Shown piece by piece: positions 25,265-33,588 of a stretch of DNA of 64,000 nucleotides. The stretch's first letter is position 1, and every line of letters starts with the position of its first letter. The notes below the pieces were generated by a model. The model made no database searches and was not told where the DNA came from. It was given only the letters and a program-made list of their open reading frames with translations. Location of the stretch: positions 4,046,252 to 4,110,251 of the forward strand of contig NC_009659.1 in the NCBI RefSeq assembly GCF_000013625.1. The letters are read 5' to 3'. The translations under genes were made by a program, and so were the position numbers. Source of the stretch: Janthinobacterium sp. Marseille. Lineage in GTDB: Bacteria; Pseudomonadota; Gammaproteobacteria; Burkholderiales; Burkholderiaceae_D.

Positions 25265-26638
25265 TTACAGCGATTCCAGGAAACGCAGCAAGGCGCTGCG
25301 GTCTTCAGTTGACATTGCGCGCACTGCTTCCTTCGAGAACTTGCCTTCACCACCATGCCACATGATGGCTTCGAGCAAAGTACGGGCGCGACCATCATGC
25401 AGGTAACCGGCGTCCGGATTGACCTTGTGTGTCAGGCCTATGCCCCACAGCGGCGGCGTGCGCCATTCCCTGCCGGTGGCAAGGTAATCACTGCGGCCAT
25501 CGGCCAGGCCCGGGCCCATATCGTGTAGCAGCAAGTCCGTATACGGCCGTATCAATTGATTCGACAAGGCAGGCAAGGCAGCATCCGGGCGGGTGCGTAG
25601 TGGTGATGCATGACAGGCGATGCAGCGTGCTTGTACGAACAAGCGGCTACCCTGGATGACTTGTTTGTCATTCACGTCGCGTCGTGCCGGTACTGCCAGC
25701 ATGCGTTGGTAAAACACCGTTGCATACAGTTCGGCGCGCGACAGCTCGGGTTCGCCACCGGATGGCGCGCGCTGGCAGGCAGTTTGTACTTTGGTGCAAT
25801 TTTCATGCGGCAGCAATGGAGACGTAATACCGAGGTCACCGGAGAAAGCATTCGCGATTTGCTCGGTCAGCGTCGCGACATTCGCCTTCATGCCGAAACG
25901 CCCTATTGCTTCCTTCTGCGCCATCGCATCCCAGACCATATTCACGCGTCCGGTGATGCCATCCGGCTTGGCTTGTTTTGCCATTGCCAGTATGGTTTCG
26001 TCGCTCACTGCTTCCAGCAGGCCGAGCCCATAGACGACCGGGCCTACGCGTGGTGAGACCATGACATCCTCGCCGAGCGTGCCGTATGCCATTTCCTTGA
26101 AATGGATATTGGGTTTGCGCAGCGTGACCTTGCTGCCGTCGGCCAGTGTTTCGACGTGTTCGTCGTAGATCAGGAAGCCTATGCCTTCACCAGCTACTCC
26201 CGGCACGCCACGTTCATTCAATTGATCGCCGTACGCAGGATGTGGTTTCGGGCCACCATGCGGATTGCTGCCGGGTATGCTCAGGCGCAAGAGCATCGCT
26301 TGCATGCTGCCGTCAGGACCATCGGGTGCGCCGCCACGACCATTTTTTGCATGACAGGCAATGCAGGAAATGCGGTTGTATAGCGGGCCGAGTCCGGCCG
26401 CCCGGTCATTTGCCGGTGCGATGACCCACGATTGGCGGAACAGGCCGCGGCCTTGTATGAAGGCGGCCATATTGTCCGGATCCATGACCGGACTGGCTTG
26501 CGAATATGCCTCGCGGCTGTCGTCAAAGACAGTGGCGCTGCCACCGCTGAGTGCTTTGGTATCAACGCTGGCTGCACCGCTCAATAGCAAGGCTAGCGGC
26601 AATATGCCCAGATAGCCGATGAAACGCTTGAGTTTCAC
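25265..26638 (-). CDS. Di-haem oxidoreductase (DHOR/thiol oxidoreductase family) c-type cytochrome
   Basis: The 457-residue exported protein (N-terminal signal 'YLGILPLALLLSGAAS') has two CxxCH haem motifs, 'SCIACHAKNGRGG' (about residue 93) and 'RCIACHASPLRTRP' (about residue 345), plus further family segments 'PPLWGIGLTHKVNPDAGYLHDGRARTLLEAIMWHGGEG'. It resembles CcoP/MauG-like di-haem proteins often found next to iron and haem-like uptake genes. It starts at GTG overlapping the stop of the binding-protein gene, so the two are coupled. Its substrate is unknown; a role in changing the redox state of a metal ligand before or after uptake is speculation. Confidence 0.88.
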   Translation of the reverse strand: MKLKRFIGYLGILPLALLLSGAASVDTKALSGGSATVFDDSREAYSQASPVMDPDNMAAFIQGRGLFRQSWVIAPANDRAAGLGPLYNRISCIACHAKNGRGGAPDGPDGSMQAMLLRLSIPGSNPHGGPKPHPAYGDQLNERGVPGVAGEGIGFLIYDEHVETLADGSKVTLRKPNIHFKEMAYGTLGEDVMVSPRVGPVVYGLGLLEAVSDETILAMAKQAKPDGITGRVNMVWDAMAQKEAIGRFGMKANVATLTEQIANAFSGDLGITSPLLPHENCTKVQTACQRAPSGGEPELSRAELYATVFYQRMLAVPARRDVNDKQVIQGSRLFVQARCIACHASPLRTRPDAALPALSNQLIRPYTDLLLHDMGPGLADGRSDYLATGREWRTPPLWGIGLTHKVNPDAGYLHDGRARTLLEAIMWHGGEGKFSKEAVRAMSTEDRSALLRFLESL

Positions 26639-27981
26639 TGCGTGCTCGCCTGCTTACCGCTTGCGTTCAATACTTCCTGTGAGAGTTGTTCAGCACGTTC
26701 ACGGTTTTGTCGGATGCGTGCAGTCCATTGCGCAGTAAGCGCATCATTGCGGTGGGCGTCCGTCGTTTCATCAAATGCGAAAACAAATTGTGGCGCGAGC
26801 GCGGTGGCTTCCGCTTCGCTCAACGGTATCGTATCGAGCAAGCCGCGCGCTTGTGCAGCCTTGGCCTTGAGTTCGGCATTGTTTGCAGCACGCTCTGCCC
26901 GCATGACTTTATCGTTGGCCTGGCGCAGGCGCGCATGTTCATTGCTGATCAACACGTCAAACAAGGTGTTGTTGAAGCCCTGGCGCGCCAATGCACGCTC
27001 TGTATCAAAGATGAATGGCATCGCTTTGGCCGCTTCGAATGGATCGAAGTAACCGGCTGGCTTACTCGCATACACGGCAGGGCGAACCGGCAGTTTACGG
27101 ATGTCATGATGGAACAGGATTTTCTGCCCTTCATCCGACAATACGAAAGTGGCAAAGGCACGAGCGGCTGTCGGATTCGGTGCCCCCTTCATGATGCCTA
27201 CATGTGCCGGTGAATAACCGGTAATGCCGGGATAGATAAATTCGAGCGGCGCGCCATTGGCAATCGCCGACTTGATAAAGAAGTCGATAGACACGCCGAC
27301 ACTGGCCTGGCCGTTACGGACATCATCGGAAATATTTGCGCCGCCCTGACCCAGCAGGCGCGCATTGCTGCCTATGGATTGCAGCAAGGCCCAGCCTTTA
27401 TCCCAGCCATATCCTTGCAGGATGATGTCTATGAGGATCGGTGCGAAGCCGACTTTGCCGGGAACCGGGAAAACGATTTCATCTTTCCACTCAGGGCCGG
27501 TCAAGTCTGTCCATTGTTTTGGTTGCGGCAATTTTTTATCTTGCAGGCGTTGCGGATTGATCGCAAAGCCATAGCCCGCGATTTCAGACGCGAGATAGAA
27601 ACCGGCAGGATCGGAGATCGGGAAGCCGCCGACTTTGGCAGGCAGGCCCTTCATATCCAGATCGGGACGGCGGAATGCACCCTCTTTGGCGAGGATTTGG
27701 AAATTACGTTGTGCCGGTGTCCAGTAGACATCGACATCACCTTGATTCGGTTTGCGCAAGTAAGACAGCGCATCACCGGAACGACGCCAGAGAATTTCGA
27801 CGCGGGTGCCGGGATGCGCTTTTTCAAAAGCAGCTTCGAAACGCGCCACCACTTCTTCCGGATAACTGGTCATGACCACGACCTTGCCGGCGGGTTTATC
27901 TGCCGCCACAGCGATGACAGATGCAAAGCTGAAGATCGCAGCAGCGAACAGCTTACGGAGAGAAAGTGATGTGCGTAGCAT
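26635..27981 (-). CDS. Extracellular solute-binding protein, iron-type (family 1)
   Basis: The 448-residue periplasmic protein has a signal peptide ending near 'VIAVAADKPAG', and typical family-1 binding segments: 'VVVMTSYPEEVVARFEAAFEKAHPGTRVEILWRRSGDALSYLR', 'GDVDVYWTPAQRNF', and 'GVSIDFFIKSAIANGAPLEFIYPG'. It is about 100 residues longer than ordinary FbpA/AfuA proteins; the extra C-terminal part is charged and coiled-coil-like ('EHARLRQANDKVMRAERAANNAELKAKAAQARG'). No permease or ATPase gene is nearby. It lies 10 nt after the TonB receptor gene, so both belong to one uptake unit, with the cargo unproven. Confidence 0.85.
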   Translation of the reverse strand: MLRTSLSLRKLFAAAIFSFASVIAVAADKPAGKVVVMTSYPEEVVARFEAAFEKAHPGTRVEILWRRSGDALSYLRKPNQGDVDVYWTPAQRNFQILAKEGAFRRPDLDMKGLPAKVGGFPISDPAGFYLASEIAGYGFAINPQRLQDKKLPQPKQWTDLTGPEWKDEIVFPVPGKVGFAPILIDIILQGYGWDKGWALLQSIGSNARLLGQGGANISDDVRNGQASVGVSIDFFIKSAIANGAPLEFIYPGITGYSPAHVGIMKGAPNPTAARAFATFVLSDEGQKILFHHDIRKLPVRPAVYASKPAGYFDPFEAAKAMPFIFDTERALARQGFNNTLFDVLISNEHARLRQANDKVMRAERAANNAELKAKAAQARGLLDTIPLSEAEATALAPQFVFAFDETTDAHRNDALTAQWTARIRQNRERAEQLSQEVLNASGKQASTQ

Positions 27982-27991
27982 AGCGAAACTC

Positions 27992-30016
27992 TTAGAAACG
28001 GTAGTTCATGTTAGCGAAGAAATTGCGGCCTTCTTCATAATAGCCTTCGGAATACGCATAGTTGCGATCCAGCAAATTGTTGACCCCTGCTTCCAGTGTC
28101 ACGTCCTTTTGCAAGGTGTAGCTGAGTTTTGCATTCACCATGCTGAAGCCGTTTGCAATACGTGTACCGGTGTCATTGCTGTAACGTTTGGAATTGTATT
28201 CCGCACTGCCGATCACATTCATACTAGGAGTTGCCGCCCATTTCGCATAGGTGAACAGTTTGTGCGCCGGCGCATCCGTCAGGTACTTCGAGTCGGATTT
28301 GTTTTTCCGGTCGAGGTAGGTGTAATTGCCACCCAGTTCCAGCGTATTCGTTACTGCCGCGGTCAGGCCGAGTTCGATACCCTTGCTTGCAACCTTGCCG
28401 ATGTTTTGCATTTGATTACAGGCTTTTCCAGCATTCTTGCTATCCGGGCAGACAGTACCCGCCACGATATTCGATTGCATCATGTCGGTGATGTCGCTAT
28501 AGAAAATGGCAGCATCGACCCGTACTTTCGAGTTCAGCTTTTCCGAAATGCCCAACTGATAGTTGATCGCACGTTCGACGCTCAGATCCGGATTCGGGAT
28601 GGCGGTACCTAGGCCACCCGAGTAACGTTGCTTGATCGTCGGGAAGCGCGATTTGCGTGCGATGGTGAAGTAGGCATTGCCGGTTTCCGAGGTGTGATAA
28701 ATCAAACCTGCCTGTGGATTGAAGGCGGACGAATCCTTGACCGGGAATTCATACAGGCCGCGTGCCTTGTCCCATTTTTGCGCGATCTCTTCCTTGCGCT
28801 TGTCGTAGCTGGCACCCACGATCAGATCCAGCTTGTTCGTGAGCTTATGCGTATCTTCAATGCCGATCGAAGTGGTGCGGTCTTCCGAGCGTTGTTCAGG
28901 TTCACCCAGGTTATGTTCCTTGTGGAAGTCCTTCTTCACATGCAGCGAGACCTTCAGGGTATTCACATCCGATATTTTGGTGCCGAGTTCCACACTACCG
29001 CCATAGGTATGGTCGTCATAGAAGCTGCGGAACGCGTAGCCTTTTGACACTCCGGTATACGTTGCATCGTCATAGGAGGTCAGGCGATTGGTGAATTTGT
29101 CGTAGTACAAACGGGTTTTGATGTACGAGTCCTGGCCGATTGCCGTATTCGAGATGAAATACAAACTCTCTTTATCCCATGCCGGCCATTGCCAGTAGCG
29201 GGCGGTATCAACCTTGCCTGCATAAGGCGGGCTGCCCTTTTCACCTTTTTGATTGATGTAGTTCAGTGCGTATTCATCAGTCGCATTCGGGGTCAGGCCC
29301 ACTTTGAGGTTGAGCTTTTTATCTGTACTGTACGAGTTGCGTCGTTCGCGATCCGCCTGCTCAGGCACAGGGCGGAAATCGCGTGACAGCGTATATGCGT
29401 CGCGGTCGAGATAGGACAAGCCCAATTGCGCGTACCACAAGCCCTGATTGGTTCCGAGATTGATATTGGTGCTCTTGCCATTGCTGTTGAAACTATCATT
29501 GCTGCGGATGCCGACGCCGACATTACCTTCGAATGCTTTTACCGGGCGGCGTGTTACCAGGTTGATCGCGCCGCCAATGGTGTTGGAGCCGTACAGTACC
29601 GAGCTGAAACCTTTGGCTACTTCTATGGTGGAGAGGTCGTAAGTCGTGAAGCGCGACATATCGACGTTGCCGTCATAAGGAACGTAGATTGGAATGCCAT
29701 CGATGAACACCGGTACCTGGCGGCTATCGAAGCCGCGTACGGTCACCATGCGTTCATTGCGCTGCCCGCCGCCTGTCGTGGTAACGCCCGGCAGCAGGTC
29801 GAGTGCATCGACCAGGGTGTCGCGATTGAAGTCATCCAGATCTTCGCGGGTGACGGAGCCGCCACCTACGGCTGGAGCCCTGGCGCCGGAGCCGGCCACA
29901 TTGATTTCACCGAGCTTGAATACATTGGATTCGTTGGCCGGTTCTGCAGCGAAGCTGCTACCGAAAGCCAGCAGCAAGGACGCTGCAATGGTGGTGCGAG
30001 ACAACGGGTATTTCAT
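27992..30016 (-). CDS. TonB-dependent outer membrane receptor
   Basis: The 674-residue protein has a signal peptide ('LLLAFGSSFAAEP'), a plug domain with 'VTREDLDDFNRDTLVDALDLLPGVTTTGG' and 'MVTVRGFDSRQVPVFIDGIPIYVPYDGNVD', and a C-terminal beta barrel ending 'NFFANMNYRF'. A TonB-box-like 'FKLGEINVAG' precedes the plug. It heads the operon receptor, binding protein, di-haem cytochrome, and a ModE-type box sits 90 nt upstream. That makes a molybdate- or metal-oxyanion-related cargo plausible, although iron chelates are the usual cargo for the family. Confidence 0.88.
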   Translation of the reverse strand: MKYPLSRTTIAASLLLAFGSSFAAEPANESNVFKLGEINVAGSGARAPAVGGGSVTREDLDDFNRDTLVDALDLLPGVTTTGGGQRNERMVTVRGFDSRQVPVFIDGIPIYVPYDGNVDMSRFTTYDLSTIEVAKGFSSVLYGSNTIGGAINLVTRRPVKAFEGNVGVGIRSNDSFNSNGKSTNINLGTNQGLWYAQLGLSYLDRDAYTLSRDFRPVPEQADRERRNSYSTDKKLNLKVGLTPNATDEYALNYINQKGEKGSPPYAGKVDTARYWQWPAWDKESLYFISNTAIGQDSYIKTRLYYDKFTNRLTSYDDATYTGVSKGYAFRSFYDDHTYGGSVELGTKISDVNTLKVSLHVKKDFHKEHNLGEPEQRSEDRTTSIGIEDTHKLTNKLDLIVGASYDKRKEEIAQKWDKARGLYEFPVKDSSAFNPQAGLIYHTSETGNAYFTIARKSRFPTIKQRYSGGLGTAIPNPDLSVERAINYQLGISEKLNSKVRVDAAIFYSDITDMMQSNIVAGTVCPDSKNAGKACNQMQNIGKVASKGIELGLTAAVTNTLELGGNYTYLDRKNKSDSKYLTDAPAHKLFTYAKWAATPSMNVIGSAEYNSKRYSNDTGTRIANGFSMVNAKLSYTLQKDVTLEAGVNNLLDRNYAYSEGYYEEGRNFFANMNYRF

Positions 30017-30105
30017 CTTACTCCCTCTACTATTTTATGGCCTCTCTGGCTGCTACGTTGTAGCCGATCAGGAATAACGACCTTTTTAAAAAGCGAGAGT
30101 ATATA

Positions 30106-30130
30106 CGTTATGTATTTAAACGACATAATG
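30106..30130. promoter_or_regulatory. ModE-type operator before the TonB receptor operon
   Basis: CGTTAT-N13-ATAATG with inner AAACGAC, same spacing and half-sites as the box before modE (which has ATAACG). Located 90 nt before the receptor start. A ModE-family protein is the best candidate for binding. Confidence 0.6.
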
Positions 30131-30220
30131 TTTTAACGCGGAATTAACAGGATTTGATGCCTGCTTGCCACGATTTGCGTGCTGCTATGGCAGGTATAAG
30201 AAGAGCCCTGCTGCTTGAAG

Positions 30221-30260
30221 TGCCGGGTCAAATTGTCGCTATGCCTGGCCAAATTGTCCC
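30221..30260 (+). promoter_or_regulatory. Tandem dyads (candidate enhancer sites) upstream of oxlT
   Basis: Two direct copies, TGCCGGGTCAAATTGTCGC (30221) and TGCCTGGCCAAATTGTCCC (30242), start 21 bp apart, i.e. two helical turns, and each has a near-palindromic core GnCAAATTGnC. They lie about 110 nt upstream of the sigma-54 start point, a normal place for NtrC-class activator sites. Confidence 0.6.
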
Positions 30261-30326
30261 GCCTGTAAATTTATGTGCATTCGCAACAAACCTTAAGAAT
30301 CAAGAGCTTGTACTGACTCCCCCATC

Positions 30327-30342
30327 TGGCATGTCGATTGCC
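30327..30342 (+). promoter_or_regulatory. Sigma-54 (-24/-12) promoter of oxlT
   Basis: TGGCATGTCGATTGCC fits TGGCAyrN4TTGCw with exactly 10 bp between GG and GC. Predicted transcription start near 30353, leaving a leader of about 100 nt before the oxlT ATG at 30453. Confidence 0.6.
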
Positions 30343-30452
30343 TATAGATCCCGGCCTGGTGAAGAAGCTTCACCGCAGACGATGCATGAGCGCCGTCAAA
30401 AACGCCTCGCAACACAGCGATGTTGTGAACAAGATCAAATGAGGAGATTTAC

Positions 30453-31856
30453 ATGCTCGATTTTTTTTCAAAAGATAAAAGTGTCGCCGGTCCCGGCTTC
30501 AATCGTTGGATGGTGCCGCCGGCTGCATTGGCAGTTCATCTATGTATCGGACAGGCCTACGCCTTCAGCGTATTCAATGGCCCCTTATCCAAACTGATAG
30601 GTATTGATAGTCCGGCACCGGACGACTGGAAGTTGACTACATTGGGTTGGATCTTCAGCCTCGCGATTGTTTTCCTCGGCCTGGCCGCTGCCTTCGGTGG
30701 CAAATGGCTGGAAAAAGTTGGCCCGCGCCTGACCATGTTTGTTGCCGCTTGCTGCTTTGGCGGCGGCTTCCTGATTTCAGCCATCGGTGTGTCCCTGCAC
30801 CAGATCTGGCTGGTGTACCTGGGTTATGGCGTGATCGGCGGTATCGGACTGGGCCTCGGTTATGTTTCGCCGGTCTCAACGCTGATCAAATGGTTCCCTG
30901 ATCGCCGCGGCATGGCGACCGGTATGGCGATCATGGGTTTTGGTGGCGGCGCGATGATAGGTGCCCCGCTGTCGGTTTACCTGATGGAGCACTTCAAGAC
31001 CGCGACCTCGGTCGGTGTAACTGAGACCTTTGTCGTGATGGGCGTGCTTTACTTCATCTCGATGTCGATAGGCGCGATGGCGATCCGTATTCCCCCACCT
31101 GACTGGAAACCTGCAGGCTGGGTGCCGCCCGTCGTTGAAAACAAGATGATCACCAAACATCATGTAGACATCGATCAGGCGATGAAGACACCGCAGTTTT
31201 ACTTGCTGTGGCTGGTCCTGTGCCTGAACGTGACGGCCGGTATCGGCGTATTGGGCCAGGCCTCGGTGATGATCCAGGAAACCTTCAAGGACACCGTGTC
31301 GGTGGCTGCCGCGGCCGGTTTTGTCGGCTTGCTCAGCGTCTTCAATATGGGTGGCCGTTTCTTTTGGTCTTCCGCTTCCGACTACCTTGGCCGCAAGCGC
31401 ACCTACTTCATCTTCTTTATCGTCGGCATCATCCTGTATTCGTGCATCCCATACACCGGTCATAGCGGTAGCGTGGCGTTGTTCGTGATTTTCTACGGCA
31501 TCATCGTCAGCATGTATGGTGGTGGCTTTTCGACTGTGCCGGTCTATCTGGCCGACCTGTTCGGCACCAAGTTCGTCGGCGCCATCCATGGTCGCTTGCT
31601 GACCGCATGGTCGGCGGCAGGCGTACTGGGGCCGGTGCTGGTTAATTACATCCGCCAGTACCAGATCGACCAGGGCGTGGCCAAAGGTGACGCCTATGCG
31701 GTCACCATGTACATCATGGCCGGCCTGCTGCTGGTTGGTTTTGTCTGCAATATGCTGATCAAGCCGGTTGATGCCAAACATTACATGCGTGATGACATGG
31801 CTAAAGCGAATAAGCCTGTGCATGGCGGCAATGCACAATCCACAGCCGCAGCTTAA
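30453..31856 (+). CDS. oxlT: OxlT-family oxalate/formate antiporter (MFS)
   Basis: The 467-residue protein has 12 membrane helices and the OFA family opening 'LAVHLCIGQAYAFSVFNGPLSK', with 'WFPDRRGMATGMAIMGFGGGAMIGAPLS', 'DYLGRKRTYFIFF' and 'LADLFGTKFVGAIHGRLLTAWSAAGVLGPVL', all typical of OxlT-like carriers. Known members exchange oxalate and formate or import related monocarboxylates; no oxalate decarboxylation genes are in the window, so the substrate may be formate, oxalate or another acid. Ribosome binding site GAGGAG precedes the ATG. A small membrane protein gene follows, and a sigma-54 promoter with two dyads precedes it. Confidence 0.8.
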   Translation: MLDFFSKDKSVAGPGFNRWMVPPAALAVHLCIGQAYAFSVFNGPLSKLIGIDSPAPDDWKLTTLGWIFSLAIVFLGLAAAFGGKWLEKVGPRLTMFVAACCFGGGFLISAIGVSLHQIWLVYLGYGVIGGIGLGLGYVSPVSTLIKWFPDRRGMATGMAIMGFGGGAMIGAPLSVYLMEHFKTATSVGVTETFVVMGVLYFISMSIGAMAIRIPPPDWKPAGWVPPVVENKMITKHHVDIDQAMKTPQFYLLWLVLCLNVTAGIGVLGQASVMIQETFKDTVSVAAAAGFVGLLSVFNMGGRFFWSSASDYLGRKRTYFIFFIVGIILYSCIPYTGHSGSVALFVIFYGIIVSMYGGGFSTVPVYLADLFGTKFVGAIHGRLLTAWSAAGVLGPVLVNYIRQYQIDQGVAKGDAYAVTMYIMAGLLLVGFVCNMLIKPVDAKHYMRDDMAKANKPVHGGNAQSTAAA

Positions 31857-31872
31857 TGATCCGGAGAAATAT

Positions 31873-32007
31873 ATGAATGCAAATACTTCTGTTAGTGGCA
31901 AACAAACCAGCCCGGTGCTGATCGCCCTGTTCTGGGCTTACGTTACCATCCCGTTGATATGGGGCGTGTGGTCCACCTTGCAAAAGGCGATGGCGCTATT
32001 CCATTAA
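31873..32007 (+). CDS. Small membrane partner of the OFA transporter (MFS small subunit)
   Basis: A 44-residue protein beginning MNANTSVSGKQ with one hydrophobic helix ('PVLIALFWAYVTIPLIWGVW') and a short basic-neutral tail. The ribosome binding site CCGGAGAAAT and the 16-nt gap from oxlT support translation and cotranscription, and the terminator follows at 32029. Short single-helix proteins in this position accompany OFA-family transporters in many proteobacteria and are annotated as small MFS subunits; the biochemical role is not settled. Confidence 0.8.
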   Translation: MNANTSVSGKQTSPVLIALFWAYVTIPLIWGVWSTLQKAMALFH

Positions 32008-32028
32008 GCCCGCCTGGATGGAAGCAAG

Positions 32029-32059
32029 GCGAGGTACTTCGCAGTACCTCGCTTTTTTT
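32029..32059 (+). terminator. Rho-independent terminator of the oxlT operon
   Basis: Perfect 10-bp stem GCGAGGTACT / AGTACCTCGC with a TCGC tetraloop and seven T. Confidence 0.9.
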
Positions 32060-32187
32060 GTATCCGGCCTACATAACGACCTTTGCCTTGTATCCGTGTC
32101 GGGTGGGCGCATACTGCAGAATGGGCAAATATGGGTTATAAGAAAAAGATATCCATAGTTCGTGGTTTATCCCGCATAGAAATCAAT

Positions 32188-33576
32188 ATGAGCGCTGTAA
32201 CTCCTGTTAACAACCCGGAAGAACCCTTCGTCGAAGCATTTGGCGGCTGGCAAGAACGCTCCATCCTGATCGTGGACGATGAGCCCGGCATGCGCAGCTT
32301 TTTGCAACGCACGCTGGTGGGCCGTTGCAGTCGCGTCGAAGCAGTGGACTCGGTGGAGGCCGCCAATGTTCTATTGGGGCAGCAGCATTTCGACCTGATC
32401 ATTCTGGATAACTCCCTGCCCGGCAAATCAGGCGTTGACTGGTTGCAGGAGATACGCGAACTCGGCTTGCATAATGACGTGGTCCTGATCACGGCCTTTG
32501 CCGATCTGGAAACAGCGATCCGTGCCTTACGCGCCGGTGCTGCCGATTTCCTGCTCAAGCCGTTCCGCGTCAACCAGATACTGAGTGCGATAGGCCGTTG
32601 CTTTGACCGCGCCCACTTGCGACGTGAAAACTTCATCCTGCGCCGTGAACTGGATTCGCATATCGACCTGGCCGGCGTGGAAGGATTGGTCGGAGCTTCT
32701 GCGGCACTGGAGCCGATACGGGAAGCGATCAAGCGCCTCGCTACCGTACCGAGTACGGTATTGATTACCGGTGAGTCCGGTACCGGCAAGGAAATCGCCG
32801 CGCGGGCGATGCATAAACTCAGCAATCGCTCGCACAACCATTTCGTTCCGATCAATTGCGGCGCGGTGGCACCAGACATCATCGAAAGTGAATTATTCGG
32901 CCATATCAAGGGCGCTTTCAGCGGCGCGGCATCATCGCGCGAAGGCCTGTTCTTTTATGCACAGGGTGGCACCCTCTTCCTTGATGAAGTCGCCGAACTG
33001 CCGCTGGCGATGCAAGTCAAACTGCTGCGCGTACTGGAAGAAAAAAGAATCCGCCCGGTCGGTGCCGAACGTGAAATACCGGTCGATGTGCGTGTCATTG
33101 CGGCGACCAATCGCAATGTGGAAGAGGCGGTGCAGGAAGGTCGCTTCCGGCAGGATCTTTATTACCGGCTGAATGTAGTGCAACTGCATATGCCGCCCTT
33201 GCGTGAACGTACGGAAGACATCCCGGCACTGGCAGAATACTTCGTGCGGCAACTGGCCCAGCAACTGGGCGTGCCGGCGAAGAAGCCGGACAGCGCGCTC
33301 TTCGCATCACTCGCCGGATATAGTTGGCCAGGTAATGTACGCGAATTGCGCAACCTGATAGAACGCTGGCTGATACTCGGCAATATCTCCGACGTCACAG
33401 CTGCAAACAATACGGGCAGCACGACCACGAATGGTGATGTCACGCTGGAAGCCGTCGAGAAACAACACATCCTGAAGATACTGGCCGAAGTCGGCGGCAA
33501 CAAGACGGAGGCCGGGCGTCGTCTCGGTATTTCACGCAAGACCCTCGAGCGTAAATGCGCCGAGTGGGGCGTATAG
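32188..33576 (+). CDS. Sigma-54-dependent response regulator (NtrC family)
   Basis: The 462-residue protein has a receiver domain (acidic pair DD30-31, phosphoacceptor Asp74 in 'LIILDNSLPG', Lys124), a central AAA+ domain with Walker A 'GESGTGKE' (195-202), and a C-terminal Fis-type helix-turn-helix ('ILAEVGGNKTEAGRRLGISRKTLERKC'). The sigma-54 contact loop reads GAFSGA (242-247) instead of GAFTGA. It overlaps by operon logic with the kinase gene 12 nt downstream and lies next to the sigma-54-type oxlT promoter, so control of the antiporter is likely. In-frame starts upstream (32083, 32131) exist but lack ribosome binding sites. Confidence 0.9.
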   Translation: MSAVTPVNNPEEPFVEAFGGWQERSILIVDDEPGMRSFLQRTLVGRCSRVEAVDSVEAANVLLGQQHFDLIILDNSLPGKSGVDWLQEIRELGLHNDVVLITAFADLETAIRALRAGAADFLLKPFRVNQILSAIGRCFDRAHLRRENFILRRELDSHIDLAGVEGLVGASAALEPIREAIKRLATVPSTVLITGESGTGKEIAARAMHKLSNRSHNHFVPINCGAVAPDIIESELFGHIKGAFSGAASSREGLFFYAQGGTLFLDEVAELPLAMQVKLLRVLEEKRIRPVGAEREIPVDVRVIAATNRNVEEAVQEGRFRQDLYYRLNVVQLHMPPLRERTEDIPALAEYFVRQLAQQLGVPAKKPDSALFASLAGYSWPGNVRELRNLIERWLILGNISDVTAANNTGSTTTNGDVTLEAVEKQHILKILAEVGGNKTEAGRRLGISRKTLERKCAEWGV

Positions 33577-33588
33577 AAACGGCTGATA

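Larger units (their letters stand above)
30017..30452. other. Divergent regulatory intergenic region, TonB receptor / oxlT
   Basis: 436 nt without a convincing gene. It holds the ModE-type box (30106-30130) for the minus-strand operon, and two tandem dyads (30221-30260) and a sigma-54 promoter (30327-30342) for the plus-strand antiporter. Any plus-strand frames here (for example the one opening at 30154) lack a ribosome binding site and homology. Confidence 0.6.
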
